Shown: in pieces, positions 10,221 through 19,839 of the stretch
How the letters are laid out: the number at the start of each line of letters is the position of its first letter
Numbering within the stretch: position 1 is the stretch's first letter
Source: Bradyrhizobium sp. SRS-191
Lineage (GTDB): Bacteria; Pseudomonadota; Alphaproteobacteria; Rhizobiales; Xanthobacteraceae
Direction of reading: 5' to 3'
Length of the DNA: 64,000 nucleotides
Assembly: GCF_024586915.1 (NCBI RefSeq)
Contig: NZ_JANBVS010000008.1
Location: forward strand, 285,973 to 349,972
Program-made: the position numbers and the translations under genes
The notes under the pieces: model-generated
Seen by the model: only the letters and a program-made list of their open reading frames with translations
What the model was told of the DNA's origin: nothing
Database searches by the model: none

Positions 10221-10790
10221 TCACATCGGCCGGACTTCGACCACTTCCGGCACGAAGTGCTTCAGCAGGTTCTGGATGCCGTGCTGCAGGGTGGCCGTCG
10301 ATGACGGGCAGCCGGAGCAGGCGCCCTTCATGTTGAGATAGACGATGCCGTCCTTGAAGCCGCGGAAGGTGATGTCGCCGCCGTCATTGGCGACCGCGGG
10401 GCGGACGCGGCTCTCGATGAGGTCCTTGATCATGCCGACCGTCTCGGTGTCCGCCTCGTCGTAGAACTCATCGTCCTCGTCGGCGGATTCGTCGTTGGCG
10501 GCACTGCCATCGGCGAGCAGCGGCGCGCCCGACATGTAGTGCTCCATGATCGCGCCGAGGATGGCCGGCTTGAGGTGCTGCCACTCGCCGTCGGTCTTGG
10601 TCACGGTGATGAAGTCGGCGCCGTAGAACACGCCGGTGACGCCGTCGACGGCGAACAGCCGCTCGGCGAGGGGCGAACGGGCCGCGGCGTCGCGGCTCGC
10701 AAACTCCATCGTTCCGCTCGACAGCACGACGCGGCCCGGGATGAACTTCAAGGTGGCGGGATTGGGGGTGGCTTCAGTCTGGATGAACAT
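10221..10790 (-). CDS. NifU-domain Fe-S scaffold/carrier protein (Nfu type)
   Basis: 189-residue Nfu-type protein. It has an N-terminal Nfu_N domain (MFIQTEATPNPATLKFIPG opening, about 2-88), an acidic linker (DESADEDDEFYDEAD) and a C-terminal NifU domain (about 115-185) with the cluster-binding CSGC motif near residue 157. It carries Fe-S clusters to apoproteins. ATG 10790 is preceded by GGAG; the in-frame extension to 10868 lacks such a site and family similarity. It is followed on the same strand, upstream, by usp and trpS. Confidence 0.93.
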   Translation of the reverse strand: MFIQTEATPNPATLKFIPGRVVLSSGTMEFASRDAAARSPLAERLFAVDGVTGVFYGADFITVTKTDGEWQHLKPAILGAIMEHYMSGAPLLADGSAANDESADEDDEFYDEADTETVGMIKDLIESRVRPAVANDGGDITFRGFKDGIVYLNMKGACSGCPSSTATLQHGIQNLLKHFVPEVVEVRPM

Positions 10791-10898
10791 GGTTTTCTCC
10801 GGCAGCGCCGGTTCAAGGCCGGCCTGTGGTGTCGTCATAGCAGATGGCGCGGGGGCGCGCACGATCAAGAGGGCGCTCCCCGCGCTGCCTCGCCAACC

Positions 10899-11441
10899 CT
10901 ATGAAAGTGCGTCGATATCGGCGTCGTCGAGGTCGCCGGGGACGATCACCAGCGGAATCGGGAAGGCCCCGATCGTCTTGGTGACGTGGGTCACCAGCGG
11001 GCCCGGGCCTTCGGGGCCGGAATGGGCCGCGAGCACCAGCAGAGCGATGTCGCTGTCCTGCTCGATGCTGGCCAGGATCTGCGCGGTCGGCTCGCCCTCG
11101 CGAATGAGCCGGTCGGGCGCGGGCGCGCCGATGGCGGACAGCAATGCGGCCGCCTGATCGAGCGCGGCATTGGCTTCGTCCTGGGCCTCGGCGCGCATGA
11201 GATCGGCAACCCCCAGCCATTGCTGGTTCTGATCCTCGGTCTCGATGACGTGCAGCAACACGATACGGCCGCCGGCCCGCACGGCCCAGCGGCCGGCATA
11301 GCGGATCGCGCGGTCCCATTCCTCGCTGTCGTCGACCACGACCAGGCATTTCGGCGCATGGCCGGTCTGGTAGCTCTGCCGCTGCGCCGCCATCCTCGTT
11401 CCCGCCTGCTGCTGCAAGTCGATCCGCCGTGATGCTGCCAC
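10899..11441 (-). CDS. Universal stress protein, UspA family
   Basis: UspA-fold protein of 180 residues from a GTG at 11441, or 164 from ATG 11393 (MAAQRQSY). The N-terminal strand CLVVVDDSEEW starts the nucleotide-binding fold. The C-terminal segment (VLAAHSGPEGPGPLVTHVTK ... VPLVIV-like PIPLVIVPGDL) departs from the ATP-binding G-2x-G-9x-G(S/T) signature, so ATP binding is doubtful. Its position beside trpS and nfu is conserved in related genomes. The function is not specific. Neither start has a convincing ribosome-binding site. Confidence 0.82.
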   Translation of the reverse strand: MAASRRIDLQQQAGTRMAAQRQSYQTGHAPKCLVVVDDSEEWDRAIRYAGRWAVRAGGRIVLLHVIETEDQNQQWLGVADLMRAEAQDEANAALDQAAALLSAIGAPAPDRLIREGEPTAQILASIEQDSDIALLVLAAHSGPEGPGPLVTHVTKTIGAFPIPLVIVPGDLDDADIDALS

Positions 11442-11533
11442 AGCCCGTCTCCGTTGGGGAGAGGGGCCGCGGGTTCCACGCGGGATCGGCGGGCAGCGCA
11501 GATCGATGCGCTGCTGCGGTCAGCCGCTATGCA

Positions 11534-12586
11534 TCACGCCTTGCGGATGAAGCCGACGATATCCTTGGCGGTCTTCATCGTCTCCGCGGCGATCGCCTGG
11601 GCGCGCTCGCCGCCGTCGACCAGCACGGAGTCGACATAGCCCGGGTCGGCCGTCAGGCGCTTCATCTCGGCGGCGATGGGGCCGAGCTTGGTGACGCACA
11701 GCTCGACCAGCGCGTTCTTGAAGCTGGAGAACTGGCCACCGCCGAAGTCCCTGAGCACGTCCGCCTTGCTGCGATCCGACAGCGCCGCATAGATGCCGAC
11801 GAGGTTGTCGGCCTCGGGACGCGTATCCAGCCCCTTCTCCTCGCTCGGCAGCGGCTCCGGATCGGTCTTCGCCTTGCGGACCTTCTGCGCGATGGTGTCG
11901 GCATCGTCGGTCAGGTTGATGCGCGAATAGTCCGACGCATCCGACTTCGACATCTTCTTGGTGCCGTCGCGCAGCGACATCACGCGCGTCGCGGGGCCGG
12001 TGATGAACGGTTCGGGCAACGGAAAGAACAGGCCGTCGCCGAAACCCTGGGCCCGGATCGAGTCGCCGAAATCATTGTTGAACTTCTGCGCGATGTCGCG
12101 CGAGAGCTCGAGATGCTGCTTCTGGTCCTCGCCGACCGGAACATGGGTGGCGCGGTACAGCAGGATGTCCGCCGCCATCAGCACCGGATAATCGTACAGA
12201 CCGACCGACGCATTCTCGCGGTCCTTGCCGGCCTTCTCCTTGAACTGCGTCATGCGGTTCAGCCAGCCGATGCGCGCCACGCAGTTGAAGATCCAGGCGA
12301 GCTCGGCATGGCCGGAGACCTGGCTCTGATTGAACACGATGTGCTTCTTCGGGTCGATGCCGGCGGCGATGAAGGCCGCGGTCACCTCGCGCGTGTTGCG
12401 CGCGAGCTCGGCCGGGCCGCCCCAGACGTCGATCGGCATCGTGATCGCGTGCATGTCGACGACGCAATAGATGCAGTTGTGCGTCTCCTGCATCTTCACG
12501 AAGTTGACGATCGCGCCGAGATAGTTGCCGAGATGCAGGTTGCCGGTCGGCTGGACGCCCGAGAAAACCCGTTCCACGAAGGCCAT
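11534..12586 (-). CDS. trpS: Tryptophanyl-tRNA synthetase
   Basis: 350-residue class I aminoacyl-tRNA synthetase charging tRNA-Trp. The HIGH-like motif is GNLHLGNYLG near the N-terminus (about residues 14-23). The KMSKS loop is KKMSKSDASD in the second half. The opening MAFVERVFSGVQPT is typical, so ATG 12586 is chosen over upstream in-frame codons that overlap the murJ tail region. It lies 49 bp after murJ on the same strand. Confidence 0.96.
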   Translation of the reverse strand: MAFVERVFSGVQPTGNLHLGNYLGAIVNFVKMQETHNCIYCVVDMHAITMPIDVWGGPAELARNTREVTAAFIAAGIDPKKHIVFNQSQVSGHAELAWIFNCVARIGWLNRMTQFKEKAGKDRENASVGLYDYPVLMAADILLYRATHVPVGEDQKQHLELSRDIAQKFNNDFGDSIRAQGFGDGLFFPLPEPFITGPATRVMSLRDGTKKMSKSDASDYSRINLTDDADTIAQKVRKAKTDPEPLPSEEKGLDTRPEADNLVGIYAALSDRSKADVLRDFGGGQFSSFKNALVELCVTKLGPIAAEMKRLTADPGYVDSVLVDGGERAQAIAAETMKTAKDIVGFIRKA

Positions 12587-12635
12587 GGTCACTGTTCCGG
12601 ATGGTGGATTTGGAGCGTCGTTTGGCACGAGCGCC

Positions 12636-14192
12636 TTAAAGGTGCAAGTCGCGGGCTGGCTTTTGCCGGAAGGCCCGGGCGGCTTCCTTCCAATCGACGA
12701 CGCCGAGAGCCAGCAGAAGCGCGGCGTAAAAGAGGATGGCGCCGCCGATCAGGGCCGCGAGAACGAGCGCGGCGCCGAGATGGCCGCCTGATGGCTCGCT
12801 GACACGCGCTGCGACCATCCAGAGAACCCCGCCCATCGCCGCGGCTGCCAGCGCGATGCGCGGCAGCCGGCGCCGCGCATCGGGCGAGATGGCGAATCCG
12901 AAGCTCGCGGTGCCGCGACGGATCAGCACCGCCGCATTGGCCCAGGCGCCGAGCGCCAGACCCGCAGCGATGCCGGCGGCGCCGAACGGTTGCGCGAGCA
13001 GGAACGCCAGCGCGATCGCCGCACCGCATCCGATCAGCGTCGCGCGCAGCGGCGTCTGCGTATCCTCGCGCGCGAAGAAGGCAGGCTGCAGCGCCTTGGT
13101 CAGCACCTGAGCCGGCAATGCGGCCGCGAGCCAGGTCAGCACCCGCGCCGTCGCCGCGGCATCGCCGGGGGTGAAGGCGCCGTGTTCGAACAGCAAACGA
13201 ACGACCGGCTCGTTCAGGATGATCAGGCCGAGCGTCGCGGGCAGCGCCAGCCCGATCGTCAGCTCGAGACCACGCGACTGCACCTCGGACAGCGCCTCCT
13301 GATCACCTGACTGCAATGCGCGGCTCAGCTCGGGCACGAGCACGGTGCCCATCGCGACGCCGACGAGGCCGAGCGGCAGCTCGATCAGCCGGTTGGCGAA
13401 ATACAGCCATGACACGGCTGACGGCGTGGTGGACGCGACGATCGCTCCGCCGACCGCGAGCAATTGCGGACCAGCGCTGGCGACCATGCCGGGCAGCGCC
13501 TTGGTGAAGAAGCGGCGCATCTCGGCGTCGGTCGAGACACGGATCGGCCAGGCGATGCGAAGGTGCTTTCCACCTTGCGCCAGCATGGCGAGCTGCAGCA
13601 GTCCGGCGATGCCGATCGTGGCGGCGAGCAGCAGTGCGGCGGACGACGGATCCGGATGTTGCATCAGCAGCACGATCGTGGTTGCGATCAGCGCGACGTT
13701 GAACAGCAGCGGTGCGAAAGCCGCGAGCGCGAAGCGTCCCTGCGCCGTCGACAGCGCGAGCAGCACGGTCGAGGGCCCGGCAAAGGCGAGATAAGGCAGC
13801 ATCAGCCGGGCATCATTGACGGCGAGGGTGAGCGTCTCTTCACCGGCGAAGCCGGGCGCAAGCACGGTGATGATCCATGGCATCAGCAGCGCCAGCACGA
13901 TCGTTGCCACGAACAGCCCGGCGCTGACGGTGCCGAGCACGCGGCCGGCAAAAGCTGCAGCACGCGTGCTGCCCGCCTGCCGGGATATCCGCAGCCAGGC
14001 CGGCACGAGCGCCGCGTTGAGCGCGCCTTCCGTCAGCAGCCGCCTGATGACGTTGACGAGCTGGAATGCCGCGAGGAATGCATCCGCGACCGGCCCCGCG
14101 CCGAGCAGCGCGGCGATCAGCGCGTCCCTGCCGAAGCCGAGCAGGCGCGAGCTGAGTGTTCCTGACAACACGGTCACGAATGATCGGATCAT
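12636..14192 (-). CDS. murJ: Lipid II flippase MurJ
   Basis: 518-residue polytopic membrane protein of the MVF/MurJ family with about 14 hydrophobic segments. The conserved opening TVLSGTLSSRLLGFGRDALIAA and the Arg-rich cytoplasmic RAYTLL-equivalent loops (AFFAREDTQTPLRATL) are visible. It moves lipid II across the inner membrane for peptidoglycan synthesis. ATG 14192 is the start; the frame continues open upstream, but only as antisense of the divergent kinase gene. It shares a 69-bp intergenic region with that gene. Confidence 0.94.
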   Translation of the reverse strand: MIRSFVTVLSGTLSSRLLGFGRDALIAALLGAGPVADAFLAAFQLVNVIRRLLTEGALNAALVPAWLRISRQAGSTRAAAFAGRVLGTVSAGLFVATIVLALLMPWIITVLAPGFAGEETLTLAVNDARLMLPYLAFAGPSTVLLALSTAQGRFALAAFAPLLFNVALIATTIVLLMQHPDPSSAALLLAATIGIAGLLQLAMLAQGGKHLRIAWPIRVSTDAEMRRFFTKALPGMVASAGPQLLAVGGAIVASTTPSAVSWLYFANRLIELPLGLVGVAMGTVLVPELSRALQSGDQEALSEVQSRGLELTIGLALPATLGLIILNEPVVRLLFEHGAFTPGDAAATARVLTWLAAALPAQVLTKALQPAFFAREDTQTPLRATLIGCGAAIALAFLLAQPFGAAGIAAGLALGAWANAAVLIRRGTASFGFAISPDARRRLPRIALAAAAMGGVLWMVAARVSEPSGGHLGAALVLAALIGGAILFYAALLLALGVVDWKEAARAFRQKPARDLHL

Positions 14193-14261
14193 GAGGCTTC
14201 TATAGCAGCGCCGCTTGTGATAGGCCGCAGCGTTTGCAAACGCCGTAAACGGGGCCAGTGG

Positions 14262-15263
14262 ATGACTGACGCGAAATACGATGTTCTCGGGATCGGCAAC
14301 GCGATTTTCGACGTGCTGGTGCAGGCCGATGAGGCTTTCCTCACCAAGCACGGCATGACCAAGGGCGGCATGGCGCTGATCGACGAGGCGCGTGCGGCGG
14401 CCATCTATGCGGATATGGGTCCGGCGACGGAAATGTCGGGTGGCTCGGGCGCCAATACCATCGTCGGTCTCGCCAGCCTCGGCGCGCGTGCTGCTTATGT
14501 GGGCAAGGTCAAGGGCGACCAGATCGGCAAGATGTACACGCACGACATCCGCGCCGCCGGCGTCGCGTTCGACACGGCGCCCGCCGCCGACGGTCCGGCC
14601 ACCGGCTGCTCCTACATCATCGTCACGCCGGACGGCGAGCGCACCATGAATACCTATCTCGGTGCCGCGCAAAACCTGACCACGGCCGACATCGATCCCG
14701 CGCAGATTGCGGCCGCGCGGATCGTCTATCTTGAGGGCTATTTGTGGGATCCCAAGGACGCCAAGGACGCGTTCGTCAAGGCCGCGACGATCGCCCATGA
14801 TGCGGGACGCGAGGTCGCACTGACCTTGTCGGATGCGTTCTGCGTCGATCGCTATCGCGAGGAGTTCCTCGACCTGATGCGCGGCGGCACCGTCGATCTC
14901 GTCTTCGCCAACGAGGCTGAGCTGCATTCATTGTACCAGACCTCAGACTTCGACGGCGCGCTCAAGCAGCTGCGCGAGGACGCCACGCTGGGGATCGTCA
15001 CCCGCAGCGACAAGGGCTGCGTCGTGGTGTCGAATGACGGCGTCATCGCGGTGCCGGCGCATCCGATCGAGACGCTGGTGGACACGACCGGCGCCGGCGA
15101 CCTGTTCGCCGCGGGCTTCCTGTTCGGCCTCGTGCGCAAGACCGGCTACGAGATCGCCGGCAAGCTCGGCGGCCTGGCTGCGGCCGAGGTGATCCAGCAC
15201 ATCGGCGCGAGGCCGCAGGTGTCGCTGAAGGAGCTGGCCGCGCAGACCGGGTTGAAGGTTTAA
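14262..15263 (+). CDS. Adenosine-kinase-like PfkB sugar kinase
   Basis: 333-residue PfkB/ribokinase-family kinase. The N-terminal GIGNAIFDVLVQAD and GGSGANTIVGLASLG motifs and the C-terminal DTTGAGDLFAAGFLFGL signature (anion hole and catalytic Asp) are complete. Overall layout matches alphaproteobacterial 'adenosine kinase' proteins, which phosphorylate nucleosides or related sugars. The substrate is not certain. The start ATG 14262 fits the conserved MTDAKYDVLGIGNAIFD opening. Confidence 0.88.
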   Translation: MTDAKYDVLGIGNAIFDVLVQADEAFLTKHGMTKGGMALIDEARAAAIYADMGPATEMSGGSGANTIVGLASLGARAAYVGKVKGDQIGKMYTHDIRAAGVAFDTAPAADGPATGCSYIIVTPDGERTMNTYLGAAQNLTTADIDPAQIAAARIVYLEGYLWDPKDAKDAFVKAATIAHDAGREVALTLSDAFCVDRYREEFLDLMRGGTVDLVFANEAELHSLYQTSDFDGALKQLREDATLGIVTRSDKGCVVVSNDGVIAVPAHPIETLVDTTGAGDLFAAGFLFGLVRKTGYEIAGKLGGLAAAEVIQHIGARPQVSLKELAAQTGLKV

Positions 15264-15307
15264 CTGATAGAAGGGGCACTGAGGCGGCTAGCTCGGTGCC
15301 TCTTAAC

Positions 15308-15443
15308 CTCGCCCCGCTTGCGGGGAGAGGTCGGATCGCATCGCCAGATGCGATCCGGGTGAGGGGGTACAGGTCTTACCACGAATACCACTCGTGCGTC
15401 TGCCCCTCACCCCAACCCTCTCCCCGTGAAGGACGGGGAGAGG
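15308..15443. repeat. Composite palindromic intergenic repeat (CTCTCCCC/GGGGAGAG type)
   Basis: Two stem-loop modules in opposite orientation. The first (15308-15366) contains CCCCGCTTGCGGGG and GGATCGCATC...GATGCGATCC. The second (15402-15443) contains CCTCTCCCCG...CGGGGAGAGG. The flanking GGTGAGGGG and CCCCTCACC make the pair inverted relative to each other. It is of a kind dispersed in Bradyrhizobium genomes, here between convergent genes. Confidence 0.7.
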
Positions 15444-15563
15444 GAGCGCACCTGTCGTGCTGCGGGGTCTGTCGTACGCCAACCAAGAAGCTGATTAGTT
15501 TGGTCGACGAGCGCACGAAGGCGCGTGACCGTCTCGGTCGCCCGCCCCCGCGCGCTCAGCGGA

Positions 15564-16754
15564 TCACGCCGCCTTCTTGCCCGCCGCATCCAGCCCGGCA
15601 TAGACCCCGCGCTCGAAGCCCGCGAACGTCTCCAGGCACAGCCGGTCGGCGAACGGCAGGAGCTGCATCAGGATCACTCCGGTGACGTCGCGTGCCGGAT
15701 CGATCCAGTAGTAGGTGTTGGCGAGGCCGGCCCAGGCGAGGCTGCCGGCGCTGCGGCCTTCCGGAGTCTGCGCCGTCGTGATCATGAAGCTGAGGCCCCA
15801 TTTCTTCACGATGTCCGGATAAAGGTCGACGTCGTTGGTCACGCCGGGGACGGCCGCGGCCATCTTCGTCATCTCGAGCTCGCCGATGTGGTTGTCGCGC
15901 ATCGCCGCGACCGTTTCGGGCTTCAGCACCTGGTTGCCATTGCCGCGGCCGTTGTTGAGGATCATCCGGGTGAAGCGGATGTAGTCGCCGGCCGTGCCGT
16001 ACAGGCCGCCGCCGCCCATGTGGAATTCCGGCTCCTGCTCGATCTCGAACGGGATCGGCGCGAGGCTGCCGTCCTCGCCGCGCGCATGCATGCCGACCAG
16101 GCGGGCGCGCTGCGAGGCGCCGAGCTTGAAGCCGGTGTCGTCCATGCCGAGCGGCGCGAACAGATTGTCGCGCAAGTAAGTGTCGAGCTTCTGGCCGCTC
16201 GCGGCTTCCACCGCCTTGCCGACGAAGTCGATGTTGATGCCGTATTCCCAGCGCGTGCCGGGATCGGAGGCCAGCGGCATCTTCAGCGCGTCGTTCTTGC
16301 AGGTGATGATCCCGGGCGTGCCGGCCTTCTGCACATAGGCCGCCATGTCGCCGTTCCACATGTCGTAGCAGAAGCCGGCAGTGTGGGTCATCAGGTGCCG
16401 CAAGGTGATCGCGGTCTTGGCGGGGCGCAGGATCGGTTCGCCCTGGCCGTCGAAGCCGTCGAGCACCCGGGGGGCGGCGAGATCCGGCAGCAATGTGCCG
16501 ATCGGCGCATCCAGCGACAGCATGCCCTGCTCGACCAGTTGCATGCCGGCGGCGCAGGTGATCGCCTTGGTCATCGAGGCGATCCAGAACACGCTGTCGG
16601 CGGTCATCGGATCGTCGCGGCCGAGGTCGCGCTTCCCGAAGGCGCCCTCATAGATCACCCCGTTGCCATCAGCTGCGACCGCGACGACGCCAGGGATGTC
16701 CCGCGCTTCCGCCTTCTGCCGCAGCACGCTATCGATGTCGGTCTTGTTCTGCAT
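15564..16754 (-). CDS. Serine hydrolase, class C beta-lactamase family
   Basis: 396-residue beta-lactamase/esterase-fold protein. The SxxK nucleophile motif is SMTK in FWIASMTKAITCAAG, the YxN motif is YGIN, and a HTAGF segment follows the first catalytic region, as in EstB-type esterases and D-aminopeptidase-like enzymes. No signal peptide is apparent, so it is probably cytoplasmic. GGAGGAG lies just before ATG 16754, fixing the start. The substrate is unknown; beta-lactam hydrolysis should not be assumed. Confidence 0.88.
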   Translation of the reverse strand: MQNKTDIDSVLRQKAEARDIPGVVAVAADGNGVIYEGAFGKRDLGRDDPMTADSVFWIASMTKAITCAAGMQLVEQGMLSLDAPIGTLLPDLAAPRVLDGFDGQGEPILRPAKTAITLRHLMTHTAGFCYDMWNGDMAAYVQKAGTPGIITCKNDALKMPLASDPGTRWEYGINIDFVGKAVEAASGQKLDTYLRDNLFAPLGMDDTGFKLGASQRARLVGMHARGEDGSLAPIPFEIEQEPEFHMGGGGLYGTAGDYIRFTRMILNNGRGNGNQVLKPETVAAMRDNHIGELEMTKMAAAVPGVTNDVDLYPDIVKKWGLSFMITTAQTPEGRSAGSLAWAGLANTYYWIDPARDVTGVILMQLLPFADRLCLETFAGFERGVYAGLDAAGKKAA

Positions 16755-17096
16755 GGTCTCCTCCGTCCCGCTCTTGTTCGGCGGTACGGGATTGTTCCCC
16801 GCCGCGATCCGGGCGGCAAGAACCCCTGCCGACGCAGCCGGTCGCGATCTCGTGATGATGCGGCGCGAACGAAGATGAGGCGGGAGAGCCGGGGCGAGAA
16901 CGCCACAGCGCTTCAAATTCCTCAGAGAATCATGATTAGTTCCATCGAGCCGCGAGCCCGTCACATGGGCGCCATGTTCCCACCACGGGCCTCGGACTGT
17001 TGTGAGTTGCAACCATTTTTGCATTAAAGGGTTCAACAACCGGCTTTTTCTGGCCGGCGAGATGGCTTTGGCGGCAACGTCCGCCTTGGGGGCGAT
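16755..17096. other. Intergenic region without recognised gene
   Basis: 342 bp between two divergent genes. It must hold promoters for both. I found no convincing promoter pair, repeat or RNA; a T-rich patch near 17015-17050 is the only compositional change. Confidence 0.5.
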
Positions 17097-17417
17097 ATGA
17101 TTTCGAAATGGAGCGAGTGGAAGCGGTATCCCCGCCCGGGTCGCGGTGACAATATCGAGGCACCGATCACGCCGGGGATCTACGAAGTGCGCGTGGCCGC
17201 GACCGGGGCGCTGTATTCGTTCGGCGCGGTCGACAATGTGGCGCAGGCGCTGGCGCTGCTGCCCGTGGGGCAGAAGTCATGGTTCGGGCGCCGCGATCCG
17301 GCCGCGTTGCCGGACCTCGAATACCGGACCTGCGCGACCTCGACCAAGGCCGACGCCAAGGCTGCCGCCGAACGGATGATCGGCCGTCGCGAGACCTATA
17401 TGAGCGGCGCGGCCTGA
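17097..17417 (+). CDS. Hypothetical protein, 106 residues
   Basis: Small soluble protein. TPGIYEVRVAATGALYSFG, then a helix (NVAQALALLP) and EYRTCATSTKADAKAAAERM, is weakly reminiscent of the strand-helix layout of GIY-YIG domains. It lacks the paired Tyr motifs and the catalytic Arg and Glu, so nuclease activity is not claimed. Codon use matches the neighbours. It has no operon partner: upstream gene divergent, gabD 164 bp downstream on the same strand. Confidence 0.6.
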   Translation: MISKWSEWKRYPRPGRGDNIEAPITPGIYEVRVAATGALYSFGAVDNVAQALALLPVGQKSWFGRRDPAALPDLEYRTCATSTKADAKAAAERMIGRRETYMSGAA

Positions 17418-17581
17418 GGCCGCACCGATCGGGTCCGGACCGCGGGCGCCGCATTTGGTGCCGTCAAGGCACGAATGGATTGGTCGAATGTACCGTTCGG
17501 GAGGCGCACACGCGGTGCGCCCGTGACGGGCCGCGGCTATAGTCGCGCGCGACAGATCGACCGTTTCGAGGAGACGCCCCG

Positions 17582-19078
17582 ATGACACCGACCGCCGCCG
17601 CCCGCTCCACTGCGCCTGCCACCGCGACTTTGCGCGAGCGCCTGAAGGACGCCTCGCTGCTGCGCGAACAGTGCTACATCGACGGCGCCTGGATCGGCAC
17701 GCCGGAGTTTCCGGTCAACAATCCCGCGACAGGCGCGGAGCTCGCCAAGATCGCGCAGCTCGGCGCCGCCGAGACGACGCAGGCCGTCGAGGCCGCGTCG
17801 CGTGCCTTTCCGCTGTGGGCCAAGCAGACCGCCAAGCAGCGCTCCAACATCCTGCGCAAATGGTTCGAGCTGATCATTGCAAACCGCGAGGACCTGGCGC
17901 TGATCCTGACCTCCGAGCAGGGCAAGCCGCTGGCCGAGGCGCTCGGCGAGGTCGATATCGGCGCCGCCTATATCGAATTCTTCGCCGAGGAGGCCCGCCG
18001 CGTCTACGGCGAGACCATCCCGACGCAGAAGCCCGATGCGCGCCTCCTCGCGCTGAAGCAGCCGATCGGCGTCTGCGGCGCGATCACGCCGTGGAATTTT
18101 CCGAACTCGATGATCACCCGCAAGGTCTCGCCGGCGCTGGCGGCCGGCTGCACCGTGGTGCTGAAGCCGGCCAACGAGACCCCCCTGTCGGCGCTGGCGC
18201 TTGCCGTGCTGGCCGAGCGCGCCGGCATCCCGAAGGGTGCACTCAACATCATCACCGGCGATGCGCCGCCCATCGGCAAGGTATTGTGCGAACACCCGGC
18301 TGTCCGCTTCGTCGGCTTCACCGGCTCGACCGAGGTCGGCAAGATCCTGTACCGCCAGTCGGCCGGCACGGTGAAGAAGCTCGGCCTCGAGCTCGGCGGC
18401 AACGCGCCGTTCGTGGTGTTCGACGACGCCGACGTCGATGCCGCGGTCGAGGGCGCGATCGTCTCGAAATACCGCAACATGGGCCAGACCTGCGTCTGCG
18501 CCAACCGCCTCTACGCGCAGGACGGGATCTACGACGCCTTCGTCGAGAAGCTCGCCGCCAAGGTCGCAGCGATGAAGATCGGCGACGGCACCGAGGCCGG
18601 CGTGACCCAGGGGCCGCTGATCAACGCCGAGGCGGTCGAGAAGGTCGAGCGCCACATCGCGGACGCGGTCAAGGGCGGCGCCAAGGTCGTCACCGGCGGC
18701 AAGCGTCATGCGCTGGGCCGCACCTTCTTCGAGCCAACCGTGCTGCGCGACGTCAAGGCGGATGCGCTGGTCGCGCATGAGGAGACCTTCGGTCCGCTTG
18801 CTCCGGTGATCAGGTTCAAGGACGAGGACGACGTCATCGCGATGTGCAACGCCTCGCCGTTCGGCCTGGCGTCCTACTTCTACGCCCGCGATCTCGGCCG
18901 CGTCTGGCGCGTCGCGGAAGCGCTGGAGGCCGGCATGGTCGGCGTCAACACCGGCCTGATCACGACCGAGGTGGCGCCGTTCGGCGGCGTCAAGGAGAGC
19001 GGCCTCGGGCGCGAGGGCTCGCATCACGGCATCGAGGAATATCTCGAGATCAAATACGTGATGATGGCCGGGGTATAA
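17582..19078 (+). CDS. gabD: NAD(P)-dependent succinate-semialdehyde dehydrogenase
   Basis: 498-residue aldehyde dehydrogenase that oxidises succinate semialdehyde to succinate in GABA catabolism. The catalytic Glu lies in LELGGNAPFVVFDDAD (about residue 270) and the catalytic Cys in MGQTCVCANR (about 304). The cofactor-binding GFTGSTEVGK and the C-terminal PFGGVKESGLGREGS are typical of the GabD clade. No aminotransferase gene is adjacent. The exact aldehyde is inferred from clade resemblance. Confidence 0.92.
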   Translation: MTPTAAARSTAPATATLRERLKDASLLREQCYIDGAWIGTPEFPVNNPATGAELAKIAQLGAAETTQAVEAASRAFPLWAKQTAKQRSNILRKWFELIIANREDLALILTSEQGKPLAEALGEVDIGAAYIEFFAEEARRVYGETIPTQKPDARLLALKQPIGVCGAITPWNFPNSMITRKVSPALAAGCTVVLKPANETPLSALALAVLAERAGIPKGALNIITGDAPPIGKVLCEHPAVRFVGFTGSTEVGKILYRQSAGTVKKLGLELGGNAPFVVFDDADVDAAVEGAIVSKYRNMGQTCVCANRLYAQDGIYDAFVEKLAAKVAAMKIGDGTEAGVTQGPLINAEAVEKVERHIADAVKGGAKVVTGGKRHALGRTFFEPTVLRDVKADALVAHEETFGPLAPVIRFKDEDDVIAMCNASPFGLASYFYARDLGRVWRVAEALEAGMVGVNTGLITTEVAPFGGVKESGLGREGSHHGIEEYLEIKYVMMAGV

Positions 19079-19101
19079 GCCCCGGCCCGCCAGCCGACGA
19101 C

Positions 19102-19707
19102 TTAAACGGCCGCGGGCAGCTTGTTGACCGGGACGGAGTAGGACTTGTTGTTGATCTGGTAGATCACCGTCCCGCTCTTGCCGTCCTTGGTCGAGAGTTG
19201 CGTCTGCTCGAACATGATGACGTTGTCGTAGACGAGGCCGGTGCCCGTGCGCGTGATGCCGTTGTTGGTCACGCTGACCTGCGCCTGCTTGCCGTTGACC
19301 GAGAGCACACGGAAGCTCGCGCTCATGTCGTTCTCGCCGGAATAGCCGGCCCAGCTGCCGGCGAGGTTGCTCTCGCTGGCGGGCGGCGCCTGCTTCTCGA
19401 GCACCGCGCTGGCCTTGCCGCCGCCGGCCGAGAACAGCAGAACCGCGTTCTTTCCGTTCTTGGTGCCGAGCGTGACCGCGCCGAAATCGATCGTCGAGCC
19501 GTTGACCTGGCCGATGCCGCGCTCGGTGCGGCCGTTGTGGGTGTACTCCACCGTCGCGGCCGCGCCGCGGATGTTGACGACCTTGAAGCTCACCGCCTGG
19601 CCGTTGGCCGTCCACGAGCCCTTCCACTCGCCGAGCAGGTTGCTCTGGCGGTACATCCGCTCCGCAGCGGGGGCGATGTAGCTCGTGCTGGAGGAGACGA
19701 CGGCCAT
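19102..19707 (-). CDS. Hypothetical two-repeat protein
   Basis: 201-residue protein made of two similar halves of about 85 residues. The first is LLGEWKGSWTANGQAVSFKV...YTHNGRTERGIGQV and the second is LAGSWAGYSGENDMSASFRV...VTNNGITRTGTGLV, joined by an Ala/Pro/Ser-rich linker. The pattern (LxGxWxG, N-G-x-T/R, long beta strands) suggests two small beta-barrel or sandwich domains. I do not recognise a family. No signal peptide is clear. ATG 19707 is preceded by GGAAGAG; the frame upstream to 19770 is less likely. It lies between gabD and the SulP gene. Confidence 0.72.
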   Translation of the reverse strand: MAVVSSSTSYIAPAAERMYRQSNLLGEWKGSWTANGQAVSFKVVNIRGAAATVEYTHNGRTERGIGQVNGSTIDFGAVTLGTKNGKNAVLLFSAGGGKASAVLEKQAPPASESNLAGSWAGYSGENDMSASFRVLSVNGKQAQVSVTNNGITRTGTGLVYDNVIMFEQTQLSTKDGKSGTVIYQINNKSYSVPVNKLPAAV

Positions 19708-19839
19708 GGGCTCTTCCGGAGCGCGAGCGCTCCCTTTCCTGATGTTTCCTATCGTGACAAACGATGTCATTCGAGGGGTACGCCGACCCGGTTACCAAGG
19801 CGTTAATCGTCGAAGGGCCGAGGGGCGGGGCGCGGTGAC

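Noticed and set aside
14193..14927. N-terminal extension of the murJ frame to 763 codons
   Set aside because: The extension is the antisense of the PfkB kinase gene and has no MurJ similarity; MurJ begins at 14192.
17097..17417. Calling the 106-residue protein a GIY-YIG nuclease
   Set aside because: Only a vague strand pattern fits; the paired Tyr motifs and catalytic residues are missing.
19102..19770. Start at 19770 for the two-repeat protein
   Set aside because: ATG 19707 has a better ribosome-binding site, and the extra 21 residues look unlike the repeats.
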